A stretch of 35,170 nt of DNA. Origin: Oscillospiraceae bacterium. GTDB taxonomy: Bacteria; Bacillota; Clostridia; Oscillospirales; Acutalibacteraceae. Every line of letters begins with the position of its first letter. The first letter of the stretch is position 1. Below the pieces are notes generated by a model. The model was not told where the DNA came from and ran no database searches. It worked only from the letters and a program-made list of their open reading frames with translations. The position numbers and the translations under genes were made by a program. Positions 7,938-15,900 of the stretch are shown here, piece after piece. The stretch covers positions 1 to 35,170 of the forward strand of contig SVPX01000009.1 in the NCBI GenBank assembly GCA_015065665.1, read 5' to 3'.

Positions 7938-8512
7938 TGATAATAGGAAGAATTCTCTCTCCTGTTCACTCTCTGGGCCCCGGTGAGCGGGTGTGTTTAT
8001 GGACTCAGGGCTGCAGTAAAAAGTGTCCCGGTTGTATTTCTCCCGAACTTCAGCCTTTTCGGGGCAAAGAAGTGGAAGCAAAATCCCTGGCTTTTTTACT
8101 GATAAAACTTGCACAAGTCAATAACTGTACCGCTTTGACTGTTTCAGGAGGCGACCCCTTTGAGCAGGCTGATGAACTGCTTACACTTCTTGAGGGGGTA
8201 AGAGGTTACTTTGATGATATTCTGGTTTACACAGGATACACATTGGAGGAGATAAAATCGGGTGTTGCAGGTGAGAGCGGTATAAAGTGCCTTGCATATA
8301 TTGATGTGCTTATTGATTCTCCATATATAAAATCTCTGAATAAACCTGATTGCGTACTCAGAGGTTCAAAGAATCAGACCATACATTTTTTGTGTAAGGA
8401 TAAAGCAGAAAGATATGACGAGTATATGCAGAAAGGTCGTATTCTTGAGAGCTTTTCTCACAATAACGAAACTATAATTACAGGTATTTTTAACGAGGTG
8501 GATGAACAATGA
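7937..8512 (+). CDS. Radical SAM activating-enzyme-like protein (NrdG/PflA-like), orphan
   Basis: Residues 20-40 read CLWTQGCSKKCPGCISPELQ, with the CxxxCxxC cluster motif at Cys26/30/33 and the W-x-Q-GC-x-x-x-CPGC setting typical of NrdG. VSGGDPFEQ follows at about 76-84, the GGDPF/GGEP motif that contacts SAM. Length (191 aa) is close to anaerobic ribonucleotide reductase activases. In that family the enzyme makes a glycyl radical on a large partner, but no nrdD, pfl or other glycyl radical enzyme lies in this window. The gene is locked between FHA and AAA+ genes by overlaps of one and four bases, so its target may be a protein of this operon. It could also have another radical SAM activity. 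The fold call is firm; the substrate is unknown. Confidence 0.85.
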   Translation: MIIGRILSPVHSLGPGERVCLWTQGCSKKCPGCISPELQPFRGKEVEAKSLAFLLIKLAQVNNCTALTVSGGDPFEQADELLTLLEGVRGYFDDILVYTGYTLEEIKSGVAGESGIKCLAYIDVLIDSPYIKSLNKPDCVLRGSKNQTIHFLCKDKAERYDEYMQKGRILESFSHNNETIITGIFNEVDEQ

Positions 8513-10452
8513 ACGAAACTTCAATCCCTAAGTGGCAACGGGAACTCAGGTCTTTTCTGGGTATCAAGAGCGGAATTGTTCTTGAGGGAAATGTATATGA
8601 CAACTTCCCTGTGTTCAGATATGCACAGGATGGTGTAACCCTTCTGGGTGCAGACAATATGGACCAGACAATCTTAAGCCTTGTGGACGATGAGAAAACC
8701 CAGGTCATCTTTTTTGACCCTGTTGACGGATTCTACTGCTACGATATCTCCATTGATAAGCAGAAAGAAGTCTTAGGTCCCCTTTTTGAAGGATACAAAA
8801 CAAGGGATATAGAGAAGGACCACGGTTTTACTGTCTGTTCCATGCCTACAGAAAGAACAAAGAACTGCCATTCATCAGACGGCAACAGCAGGTATATCTT
8901 TGTCAGCGAGATTGTCCGCAGAGCAATGCTTGACAAAACCGCCTATACAAACAAGGAGAACATAGTCTTTGTACTTAACTTTGCCTCCCGTCTGGATGCC
9001 TGTAATCTGCAACTTGCAGAGTCAAACACTATGTATCTTAATTTTATGGCGGCTACTACATCGGTTCAGACTGCACAGCTTTGCTGCAATTCTCTTATTA
9101 TGGTTGTGGATAAGTACAACGATGTACCCACATGGGTATATCTGAATAACCCCAACATCAGATCTGTTTCTGTCTGTGTGCCTGACCGTCAGACAAGACG
9201 ACTCTACCTTGAAAACCTTGTGGGAGAACTGAGTATCTACAGAATTCTCGGTGATGATGAATATGCTCCCGGCAAGAAGTTTGTTGCACAGACAGAGGGC
9301 CTCAGACTTCAGGAACTGAGACAGATTCTGCAACTTGCCCGCCGCAAGAATCTTCAGCCTGAAGAAATTGATATTGCTTTCAGACTCTACAAGTACGGTG
9401 TTATGGATAATCCCTGGGAGAATCTTGAAAACGATATCCTGGTTGATACAGAGAGAAAACTCAGCGAGAGAGTAAAAGGACAGGACGAGGCACTCGGTAA
9501 GGTAAAGTCAGTCATTGCAAGAGCAGTCAAGGGTTTGTCAGGACTTCAGCACTCTGAGATGTCACAGAAACCCAAGGGTATCCTGTTCTTTGCAGGCCCT
9601 ACAGGTGTAGGTAAAACCGAAACAGCAAAGGCGATTGCTGACTCCATCTTTGGTGATGAAAACGCATGTATCCGCTTTGATATGAGTGAATACCGTGAGG
9701 ACCACAGCGACCAGAAACTCTTTGGTGCTCCTCCCGGATATGTTGGCTACGAGGGTGGCGGTCAGCTTACAAATGCAGTCAAGGACAGACCGTTCAGCGT
9801 GTTGCTCTTTGATGAAATCGAAAAGGCTTCACCCCTTATTCTGGATAAATTCCTGCAGATTCTTGAGGATGGCCGTATGACAGACGGTCAGGGTAACACC
9901 GTTTATTTTGGCGAGACTATCATCATCTTCACCAGTAATATCGGTTGTACCAAGGAGGAAGAAACCCCCGAGAATATGCTCAGACGCACCCCCAAGCGTG
10001 TGCCTACAATTACTATCGAAGATCCTCTCAAGGAAGACACAGAGGAATTCCGCGAGAAGGTAAAGAATATAATCAAGAGCGAAGTTGTGGACTACTTTAC
10101 AAACATCGGCCGTCCCGAACTCCTGAACAGAATCGGTGATGATAACATTGTTGTTTTCCGTTTTATCAATGTGAACGATGCAAAGTCTATCTGCGATTAT
10201 AAACTCAAGAAAATTTGTGAGTCGGTTGAAACAAGAAAGGGTATCAGAATCATCACAGATGATGTAATGGAAATGCTCCACAGAAAGGCAGTGCTTGAGC
10301 GTGGCAACGGTGGTCGAGGTGTAGGCAATATGCTGGAGAGAGAGTTTCTTAATCCTCTTGCAAATTATATATGCACCCTGCCTGAGATTCCCCATGTCTT
10401 AAGGTGCTTTGAGGACGGAGATACAGTAGGATTCAGAGGTGAAACACAGTGA
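8509..10452 (+). CDS. ClpB/ClpA-type AAA+ ATPase with a single AAA module and a novel N-terminus
   Basis: The C-terminal half is a Clp second-ring (D2) AAA+ module. Walker A is GPTGVGKT (363-370) and the pore loop is GAPPGYVGYE (406-415). Walker B is LLFDEIEKA with Asp435-Glu436. Sensor 1 is IIIFTSNIG, and RPELLNRIG is the arginine-finger region. A Clp C-terminal subdomain ends the protein. There is no Clp N-domain and no first catalytic AAA ring. Instead, the first ~300 residues start WQRELRSFLGIKSGIVLEGN and look like a degenerate AAA or adaptor fold without a P-loop. The tyrosine pore loop suggests real protein threading. I cannot see a ClpP-docking tripeptide, so it is probably an unfoldase or remodeller rather than a protease partner. 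It overlaps both neighbours by four bases. ClpV of type VI secretion is a functional analogue with kinase/phosphatase/FHA neighbours, but no other secretion genes are present. Confidence 0.88.
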   Translation: MNETSIPKWQRELRSFLGIKSGIVLEGNVYDNFPVFRYAQDGVTLLGADNMDQTILSLVDDEKTQVIFFDPVDGFYCYDISIDKQKEVLGPLFEGYKTRDIEKDHGFTVCSMPTERTKNCHSSDGNSRYIFVSEIVRRAMLDKTAYTNKENIVFVLNFASRLDACNLQLAESNTMYLNFMAATTSVQTAQLCCNSLIMVVDKYNDVPTWVYLNNPNIRSVSVCVPDRQTRRLYLENLVGELSIYRILGDDEYAPGKKFVAQTEGLRLQELRQILQLARRKNLQPEEIDIAFRLYKYGVMDNPWENLENDILVDTERKLSERVKGQDEALGKVKSVIARAVKGLSGLQHSEMSQKPKGILFFAGPTGVGKTETAKAIADSIFGDENACIRFDMSEYREDHSDQKLFGAPPGYVGYEGGGQLTNAVKDRPFSVLLFDEIEKASPLILDKFLQILEDGRMTDGQGNTVYFGETIIIFTSNIGCTKEEETPENMLRRTPKRVPTITIEDPLKEDTEEFREKVKNIIKSEVVDYFTNIGRPELLNRIGDDNIVVFRFINVNDAKSICDYKLKKICESVETRKGIRIITDDVMEMLHRKAVLERGNGGRGVGNMLEREFLNPLANYICTLPEIPHVLRCFEDGDTVGFRGETQ

Positions 10453-11240
10453 AGATAAGTTGCGCCGCAAGAGTGGATATAGGACCTCTTGAGTCAAACG
10501 ATGACAGAGTCCTTGTGTGTAATATGATAGTTGACCGCACAGGCTTTTCTGCAGAGACAGAATTACCTGCAGTAGCAGTGGTGTGCGATGGATGCGGAGG
10601 GTATGATGGTGGATATGTAGCAGCACAGACGGTGCTGGAGTTTATTTCTTATGAAGAACCCGAAGCCCTTACTGATGAAATCTATCTTGCACAGGTGCTG
10701 AGGAATTGTCAGCGTGTGCTTGAAGAGAAAAAAACAGAAATGCCCCACTACTCAAAAATGTGTACAACCATTGCAGGTTGCGTTTTTTCTGAGAATAAGA
10801 CAGTTGTTTTCCATGCAGGTGACAGCAGGGTTTACAGATTTGACAGATGGGGACTTGCAAGAATGACCGTTGACCATTCCAAGGTTCAGGCAATGATTGA
10901 TAGTGGGGAGATTACAGCGGAGGAAGCCGCTGTCCATCCTGAGCGTAATGTTATCAGCAGAGGACTGGGACGGGCATGTCCGCCACCTGATATTTACACC
11001 TCAAATGTGGGCATAAGTTCAGGGGAAAAATACCTTTTCTGCTCCGATGGTCTCTGGGAGGCTGTGAAGGATTCTCAAATAGAGCAGGTACTTGGCAGCA
11101 ATATGACCTTGCAGGAAATGGCAGATTTTCTTGTAGAAAAAGCCATCGCTCAGGGTGCAGACGATAACATCAGTGTGTGTATTTGTTGTGCACAGGGAAG
11201 TGCAGAAGCAACTGCAGAAACAGATTTTGTATTAGATTAA
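10449..11240 (+). CDS. PP2C-family Ser/Thr protein phosphatase
   Basis: All core PPM/PP2C motifs are visible: SNDDR near residue 16, VVCDGCGGYDGG with the metal ligand Asp47, HAGDSRVYRF, the DHS motif in MTVDHS, YLFCSDGLWEAV, and GADDNISV near the C-terminus. The usual DGMGG is DGCGG here. Length (263 aa) is that of a minimal bacterial PP2C (PrpC/Stp type) without a membrane segment, so it is cytoplasmic and Mn/Mg-dependent. The start is GTG at 10449, overlapping the upstream TGA and preceded by AGAGGTG. It lies directly before the kinase gene, as in most bacterial kinase-phosphatase pairs, and should reverse that kinase's phosphorylation of Thr/Ser on operon partners. Confidence 0.92.
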   Translation: MKISCAARVDIGPLESNDDRVLVCNMIVDRTGFSAETELPAVAVVCDGCGGYDGGYVAAQTVLEFISYEEPEALTDEIYLAQVLRNCQRVLEEKKTEMPHYSKMCTTIAGCVFSENKTVVFHAGDSRVYRFDRWGLARMTVDHSKVQAMIDSGEITAEEAAVHPERNVISRGLGRACPPPDIYTSNVGISSGEKYLFCSDGLWEAVKDSQIEQVLGSNMTLQEMADFLVEKAIAQGADDNISVCICCAQGSAEATAETDFVLD

Positions 11241-11256
11241 GGGGAGGAATACCGGA

Positions 11257-13635
11257 ATGGGTATGGACAGTTACGATTCAAATCATAAAGATGAAAAGAA
11301 AGTTGATATAGGCAAGGAGCCTGAAAAAGGCTCAACACCCCCTCGCAAGGCAACAGAGGTTGACGAGGTGTGGCGAGGCGGTAAACCCTCCACACCTCAG
11401 CGTAAGGCAACAGAGGTTGACGAGGTATGGCGAGGCGACAAACCCTCCACACCTCAGCGTAAGGCAACAGAAGTAGACGAGGTATGGCGAGGCGACAAAC
11501 CCTCCACACCTCAGCGTAAGGCAACAGAGGTAGACGAAAACTGGAGAGCCGAGCGAGACAGAATTATGGATGAGGCTGACGCAAACTTCTTTGAAAAAAT
11601 TGATGATTTCAAGGATGCTGTAGTAAAGCTTAAATCTCTCACAACCTCAGAAGGAAGAGTGTATAACATAAAGAGCGTTATATCCAGAGAGGGCGGAGAG
11701 TCTGTTGTTCTGCTTTGTACATCTCCTGAAGGCAAAGATTTTGCCGCCAAGGTATATTTTAAACCTGTGAATAGTCAGGCGACTTCCTCCGATTCACGCT
11801 CCAGAGTGCTTGAGTATATGGATAGCGAAGAGGGCAGAAAGTATACTCTTTCTGTGCTTGAAATCGGTACAACCGAATTCGGTAACAGCAAGTATTACTT
11901 TGAAATTACCCCTTTCTGTAAGGATGGCGATGTGTCTGATGACGGGGCATTCTCCTTTGAAGAACTGGTTAATTTTATCAGACAGATGAACGAGGTGCTT
12001 CACAGTCTGCACGAAAACAAAATCCTCCACAGAGATATCAAGCCCAGCAATATCTTTAAGGTGGACGGCAGATATGTACTGGGTGACTTTGGTACTGCAA
12101 AGGTGGTAGAGAATACAGATATTTTCTATCATACTGATATGCTTGTGAGAACTTACGGTTACGAAGCACCTGAAATCTATCGTGGTATATACAGTATTAA
12201 AACAGATTACTATGCATTTGGCATTACAATTGCTTCTTTGTATCACGGCTTCTTTATCTATGATAATATGACAGAGGCTATGCAGGACAGTTGCGCAACA
12301 ACAGGAAAAATTCCCTTCAGACGCAACGAGGAAAACAGAGATTTTGTGGAGAATCTTGTTGACGGTCTGTGCCAGGTTGACCAGGGCCACAGATTTACAT
12401 ATGAAGATGTAAACAAGTGGCTTGAGGACTATAACTATACAGTTAATATAAACGCCTCTTTTGTACAGGGTGCCAAGTGGCGCCGTCCCTTCAGATTTAT
12501 GGGAGAGGAATACAAAGATGCCCGGAGTATGTTTGACGGTTTTACACAGGATAAGGACCACTGGGCTGCTGCTATGGCTTTGCTCTATAAAAAAGAGATT
12601 GAGCAGTTTTTCCTTACAGTGGAACCCTCACTTGCAAGAGCGGCTCAACTTGCAGAGGAAGGCTATCGTTCAGGCAACACAGATATGGGACTTGCGGTGT
12701 TCCTGAAAGCACTTCTGCCCACAGGTCCCATTGTGTGGAAAGGTCATACATTCAGAAGCCTTAAGGAGTTAGGTTCAAAGATGGTTGCCACCAAGACTCC
12801 TGCAGGCTACGGCGAGATTCTCAGAAGCGGTGTGGTTTCTCATTGGATGGAAAATACAGAGGGTGTCTCTGTATCATTTGATAATATCAAGGCTGTAAAA
12901 CAGATAGAAGCCTGTTCCGTTAATAATCCCCAGGTTGCCTGTTACTGGTTTGGCAACACCTTTGCCGAGAAAAAGTCACTTGCAATCTGCGGTAAAACCG
13001 TGTCAGATATCTCTTCACTTGTTGGTGCGATGTTTGATTCTGCCGCTGTTTTCTATCAGGGCGATGGCTATGAAAAACTTGTGAGTATGAAGGACGGAGC
13101 AGACCTGTACGGCTTCCTTTACAGTTTTGGATTCAAGGAGCTTTGTGAGAGTGTATGGTCATCCTTTGCAAAGGTTGACCTGTTCCACAAAACAGCAATG
13201 CTCTTCTCCATGATGGATAACATTGCAGTTAAATCAGATGTGAATCCCGATAAAATCAGACAGTTCTTTGTAAATTACGGTCCTGTGGGTATCGCAACCT
13301 ACACCCGTGAACTTTGCTGTGCTGCTGAAGAAGGAGTGTATGCACCTCTTGACTCTGAGGGCAGACAGCTTCTCAATAAAATCAAAGGCTTCAAGGCTCC
13401 TGCAGGGGGCAATGTTGATGAGTTGTTCAGAGCTTATGCTCCTCTTATTGACAGCGTGGATTCTCTCAGTAAAAGAGTAATTGACAATCCTCACTGTGTA
13501 CTTGCAGGTGTGTACGAAAACAAAGGCGTAATCTGCAAGAATCTCAAGGGAACCTTCGCATTCAGAATTTTCGACGCAGTTGCACCCTTGGGCTTTAACC
13601 ATCACATTGAGTCTGCAAAAGGAGGTAATGCATAA
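11257..13635 (+). CDS. Ser/Thr protein kinase with N-terminal TEVD repeat array and large C-terminal domain
   Basis: Residues 26-97 hold four tandem copies of a 19-residue unit with the core RKATEVDEVWRG (Thr33/52/71/90). A Hanks-type kinase domain follows at about 133-400. The beta-3 lysine is Lys165 in AAKVYF, and the catalytic loop is HRDIKPSN (258-265). DFG is at 277-279 and APE at 304-306. The region before Lys165 lacks a clear GxGxxG loop (EGGES instead), so nucleotide binding may be unusual, but HRD, DFG and Lys are intact. Residues ~400-792 are a soluble unknown domain, with no PASTA repeats and no transmembrane helix, unlike PrkC. The ribosome binding site is GGGGAGGAAT. Each repeat gives Thr with Asp at +3, a known FHA-preferred context, so autophosphorylation could recruit the operon's FHA protein (inference). 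Its stop overlaps the next start (TAATG). Confidence 0.92.
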   Translation: MGMDSYDSNHKDEKKVDIGKEPEKGSTPPRKATEVDEVWRGGKPSTPQRKATEVDEVWRGDKPSTPQRKATEVDEVWRGDKPSTPQRKATEVDENWRAERDRIMDEADANFFEKIDDFKDAVVKLKSLTTSEGRVYNIKSVISREGGESVVLLCTSPEGKDFAAKVYFKPVNSQATSSDSRSRVLEYMDSEEGRKYTLSVLEIGTTEFGNSKYYFEITPFCKDGDVSDDGAFSFEELVNFIRQMNEVLHSLHENKILHRDIKPSNIFKVDGRYVLGDFGTAKVVENTDIFYHTDMLVRTYGYEAPEIYRGIYSIKTDYYAFGITIASLYHGFFIYDNMTEAMQDSCATTGKIPFRRNEENRDFVENLVDGLCQVDQGHRFTYEDVNKWLEDYNYTVNINASFVQGAKWRRPFRFMGEEYKDARSMFDGFTQDKDHWAAAMALLYKKEIEQFFLTVEPSLARAAQLAEEGYRSGNTDMGLAVFLKALLPTGPIVWKGHTFRSLKELGSKMVATKTPAGYGEILRSGVVSHWMENTEGVSVSFDNIKAVKQIEACSVNNPQVACYWFGNTFAEKKSLAICGKTVSDISSLVGAMFDSAAVFYQGDGYEKLVSMKDGADLYGFLYSFGFKELCESVWSSFAKVDLFHKTAMLFSMMDNIAVKSDVNPDKIRQFFVNYGPVGIATYTRELCCAAEEGVYAPLDSEGRQLLNKIKGFKAPAGGNVDELFRAYAPLIDSVDSLSKRVIDNPHCVLAGVYENKGVICKNLKGTFAFRIFDAVAPLGFNHHIESAKGGNA
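11332..11547 (+). repeat. Four tandem 57-bp units encoding the TEVD array of the kinase
   Basis: In-frame 57-bp direct repeats encode the 19-residue unit. Copies 2 and 3 are almost identical in DNA (AAGGCAACAGARGT core), while the first and last differ at their outer ends (STPPRK; ENWRAE). The DNA identity implies recent expansion, and copy number could vary between strains. Confidence 0.9.
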
Positions 13636-14543
13636 TGGATTTCAAACATCATATTCTCCTTGGTGCTGCCTCAGAAAAGGCACGCAAGGAATTTGACTCA
13701 ACAACTAAAAGACTGTCTGCAACACACAAGTCCTTTACATCCCGTATGGACGGTAACTCCACCCCGGGACTTATAATGACAATAATCGGTTCGTTGCTCT
13801 GGATTGCCGCATTTATTGCAGGGGGATTAATTATTAAAGAACATGCATATGTTGGGGACTTTGGCTGGTTTCTTGTAAATGCCACCATAGTAGCAGGTAT
13901 ACTGCTGTTTGTGGTGTTTGCTGTGGATGCAAGTATTAATCTTACATATTACGGTAAGATTTCATCCTGTGTCGGCAAGGTTTCTCATATGCTCAGAAGA
14001 GTTGACTCAGGTCTCACTTCCATTGGCAAAAACCACGAAGCTTTTATGAAGTCCAAGGATAAAGGTTGGGAGTACCGCCTTACACCCGGCGAGTCCATTC
14101 CTGAAGAGGTTCAGAGCCTTGAGCAGAGAATGGCTTCTATGGAGTCTCTCAGCCAGAATTTCCTTAACAGTGCAAAGACAGTGATCTTTTATATTCTTGC
14201 AGTTTTATTTTCTGTAACAAGCAGTATAATGCTTTTTAATACAGCAATACGGATTGCCGACAATCTTGACAGCGACTATATGAACAGCACTATTATGATG
14301 GTTATCAACTTTGTATCATTGGCTGCTGTTGTTGTGGGTATGATTCTCCTTGCAAAATTTGTATGGAGCAATAATTGTAAGGTTACATTCGGATGTCCCT
14401 TTATCATTCTTCTTGCTCCCATTGCCTTTGCAATTCTTGACGCAGTTCTTGCATTGGTTGTTGTGCTGGTTGTTATACTTGTTCCCATCCTTATCGGAAT
14501 TGCAGCAGTTGCCTTTGTATGCAGTTGCAGCAGTAATGGTTGA
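13635..14543 (+). CDS. Unknown polytopic membrane protein of the kinase/FHA/AAA+ operon
   Basis: No family is recognised. Hydrophobic segments lie at about residues 45-67, 77-102, 181-205, 218-243 and 253-297 (long enough for two passes). This gives roughly six transmembrane helices with a central soluble loop (103-180) that has coiled-coil character (VQSLEQRMASMESLSQNF). The N-terminal 44 residues are basic and rich in Ser/Thr (DSTTKRLSATHKSFTSR), plausible kinase targets in the cytoplasm. The start overlaps the kinase stop by one base, so the two are translationally coupled and probably made in fixed ratio. I infer a membrane anchor or effector of the phospho-system. Confidence 0.8.
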   Translation: MDFKHHILLGAASEKARKEFDSTTKRLSATHKSFTSRMDGNSTPGLIMTIIGSLLWIAAFIAGGLIIKEHAYVGDFGWFLVNATIVAGILLFVVFAVDASINLTYYGKISSCVGKVSHMLRRVDSGLTSIGKNHEAFMKSKDKGWEYRLTPGESIPEEVQSLEQRMASMESLSQNFLNSAKTVIFYILAVLFSVTSSIMLFNTAIRIADNLDSDYMNSTIMMVINFVSLAAVVVGMILLAKFVWSNNCKVTFGCPFIILLAPIAFAILDAVLALVVVLVVILVPILIGIAAVAFVCSCSSNG

Positions 14544-14544
14544 T

Positions 14545-15117
14545 ATGAAAAAAACATTAAGAAAAGTCTTATCAATCATTGTTGTAGTTCTGATTGTGGC
14601 TTTATCTCTGGCAATTTTTATATTCAGGGATAAAATAGGGAATGTGAGCAACGTCAGTTACCTGGGACTTATGCTGCTGTGCTTTCTGGCAAATGCAACT
14701 GTGTTCCTGCCATCTCCAAGTCTGATGATTGCTGCAAGTTGTGCGCTTGTAATGAACCCCTGGCTTGTTGCATTGTGTGCTGCTGTAGGTTCTGCAGCAG
14801 GAGAGTTCCTGGGATATGCACTGGGATTTGCCGCCGAAGATTTGTCCCCCCGATTTAAGAAACTTCTTGACAAAATCACCTCAAAAGTACACAATCCCAT
14901 ACTGCTTGTTTTTATACTGGCAGCACTACCCTTGCCTTTGTTTGATGTGGCAGGTGTGTATTCGGGAGGAACAAAACTGAATCCCCTGTGGTTTTTTCTG
15001 GCTTGTTTTCTGGGTAAGTTCATCAAACTCCTTGTTTACACAAGAGCCTATGATATACTGGCGTGGCTTGTGAGTCTTTCACCGCCTCTTGCAGATTTTC
15101 TGTCAGGACTTCTCTGA
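14545..15117 (+). CDS. DedA/VTT (SNARE-associated)-like membrane protein, last gene of the kinase/FHA/AAA+ operon
   Basis: About 190 residues. The first hydrophobic helix follows MKKTLRK, and further helices cover most of the chain. Features of the DedA/TVP38 (VTT) domain include GSAAGEFLGYALGFAAED, a glycine-spaced re-entrant-type motif, and LPLPLFDVAGVYSGGTKLN, matching the P-x-P..D..G..aG family region. The protein ends in LGKFIKLLVYTRA. Family members act as membrane transporters or lipid scramblases, for example for undecaprenyl phosphate or phosphatidylethanolamine; the role here is unknown. Start choice is open between ATG 14545 and ATG 14536 (overlapping the previous stop), and neither has a clear ribosome binding site. 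A terminator 32 bases downstream closes the operon. Confidence 0.78.
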   Translation: MKKTLRKVLSIIVVVLIVALSLAIFIFRDKIGNVSNVSYLGLMLLCFLANATVFLPSPSLMIAASCALVMNPWLVALCAAVGSAAGEFLGYALGFAAEDLSPRFKKLLDKITSKVHNPILLVFILAALPLPLFDVAGVYSGGTKLNPLWFFLACFLGKFIKLLVYTRAYDILAWLVSLSPPLADFLSGLL

Positions 15118-15148
15118 AAAGACTTTTAATACTACTACAGTTACAAAG

Positions 15149-15176
15149 GAGTCTGTATATTGCAGACTCTTTTTTG
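15149..15176 (+). terminator. Terminator of the kinase/FHA/AAA+ operon
   Basis: GAGTCTG (15149-15155) pairs with CAGACTC (15163-15169) around TATATTG, followed by six T. Confidence 0.88.
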
Positions 15177-15210
15177 TTTATGAACAATCTGTAAATATTG
15201 TACAAAATGA

Positions 15211-15239
15211 TTGACAATTGTACATTATGATGATATTAT
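15211..15239 (+). promoter_or_regulatory. Promoter of the small acidic protein gene
   Basis: Perfect TTGACA at 15211-15216, a 17-base spacer and TATTAT at 15234-15239; an overlapping TATAAT sits at 15237-15242. Confidence 0.7.
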
Positions 15240-15296
15240 AATCTCCCGCGGCTAACGAAAGATATGTTTTTTAGAGTGAAAGGTAAAGGTGTTTTT

Positions 15297-15707
15297 ATGA
15301 AAGTATGTAAGCTTGTACACATCAATGATGGCAACGAAGTGGAAATCCGCAACTCCGGTAGGTTATGGGTTGAAACCTATCCCACCACAGAGGAAATTAT
15401 CAATCTGTACATTGAAAAAGGCTTCACCGTGAAGCAGATAATGCCTGATGTTATTCCTGCGCAGAATATCTCAGGTAATCTCACTTTCTACAAAGGCGGC
15501 GTTCTGGTCTACTTTGAAAAGGAAGTAGAGCGTATGGAGGATGCAGATGACAGTTTTATCCGTGATTATATCTGTAATCTGGAGACTCAGTTTGACAAAG
15601 AGAATAAGGCGACAGATGAGTTTGAATTTGATGAATCTCAATTTGATTTTGATGAATTCTATGATGACGACTCTGAATTATTTACTGACAATCCCCATGA
15701 GGAGTAA
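15297..15707 (+). CDS. Unknown small protein with strongly acidic C-terminus
   Basis: No family is recognised. I chose ATG 15297, preceded by AAAGGTG, over the in-frame ATG 15264, which would leave a leader of only ~18 bases; both are possible. The 136 residues begin MKVCKLVHINDGNEVEIRNS and look like a compact alpha/beta domain of about 85 residues. A tail of about 40 residues rich in Asp, Glu and Phe follows (FDESQFDFDEFYDDDSEL). No signal peptide or membrane segment is seen. The gene has its own consensus promoter and terminator, so it is a one-gene unit, probably well expressed and not part of the upstream operon. The acidic tail could be a protein-interaction or metal-binding element; this is a guess from composition. 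Confidence 0.75.
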   Translation: MKVCKLVHINDGNEVEIRNSGRLWVETYPTTEEIINLYIEKGFTVKQIMPDVIPAQNISGNLTFYKGGVLVYFEKEVERMEDADDSFIRDYICNLETQFDKENKATDEFEFDESQFDFDEFYDDDSELFTDNPHEE

Positions 15708-15738
15708 TCTCCTCGGTGTTCAGACCTCTTTCTATAAA

Positions 15739-15786
15739 ACAGCGCCCTGCAAGGATTTTTTTCTTGCAGGGTACTGTTTTAATTTT
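15739..15786 (+). terminator. Terminator after the small acidic protein gene
   Basis: CCCTGCAAG pairs with CTTGCAGGG around a T-rich loop, and flanking ACAG/CTGT can extend the stem. A T-rich tail follows. Confidence 0.85.
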
Positions 15787-15846
15787 AAGGCAACAAGACA
15801 GGCTCAGCAGGTAAACTGTTGTTTGATATTATCTGTTGGCAGTTGC

Positions 15847-15875
15847 TTGTAAATTTCTTTTTATTGTGGTAGAAT
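15847..15875 (+). promoter_or_regulatory. Promoter of the exported LRR/dockerin operon
   Basis: TTGTAA at 15847-15852, 17 bases, then TAGAAT at 15870-15875, about 25 bases before the first start codon. Confidence 0.5.
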
Positions 15876-15900
15876 CAGGGTGTAAAGGAGTGACCTGTAA

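Noticed and set aside
3631..15117. Type VI secretion locus
   Set aside because: Kinase, phosphatase, FHA and Clp ATPase are present, but no sheath, tube, baseplate or VgrG-like protein, and the organism appears to be a Gram-positive Clostridium.
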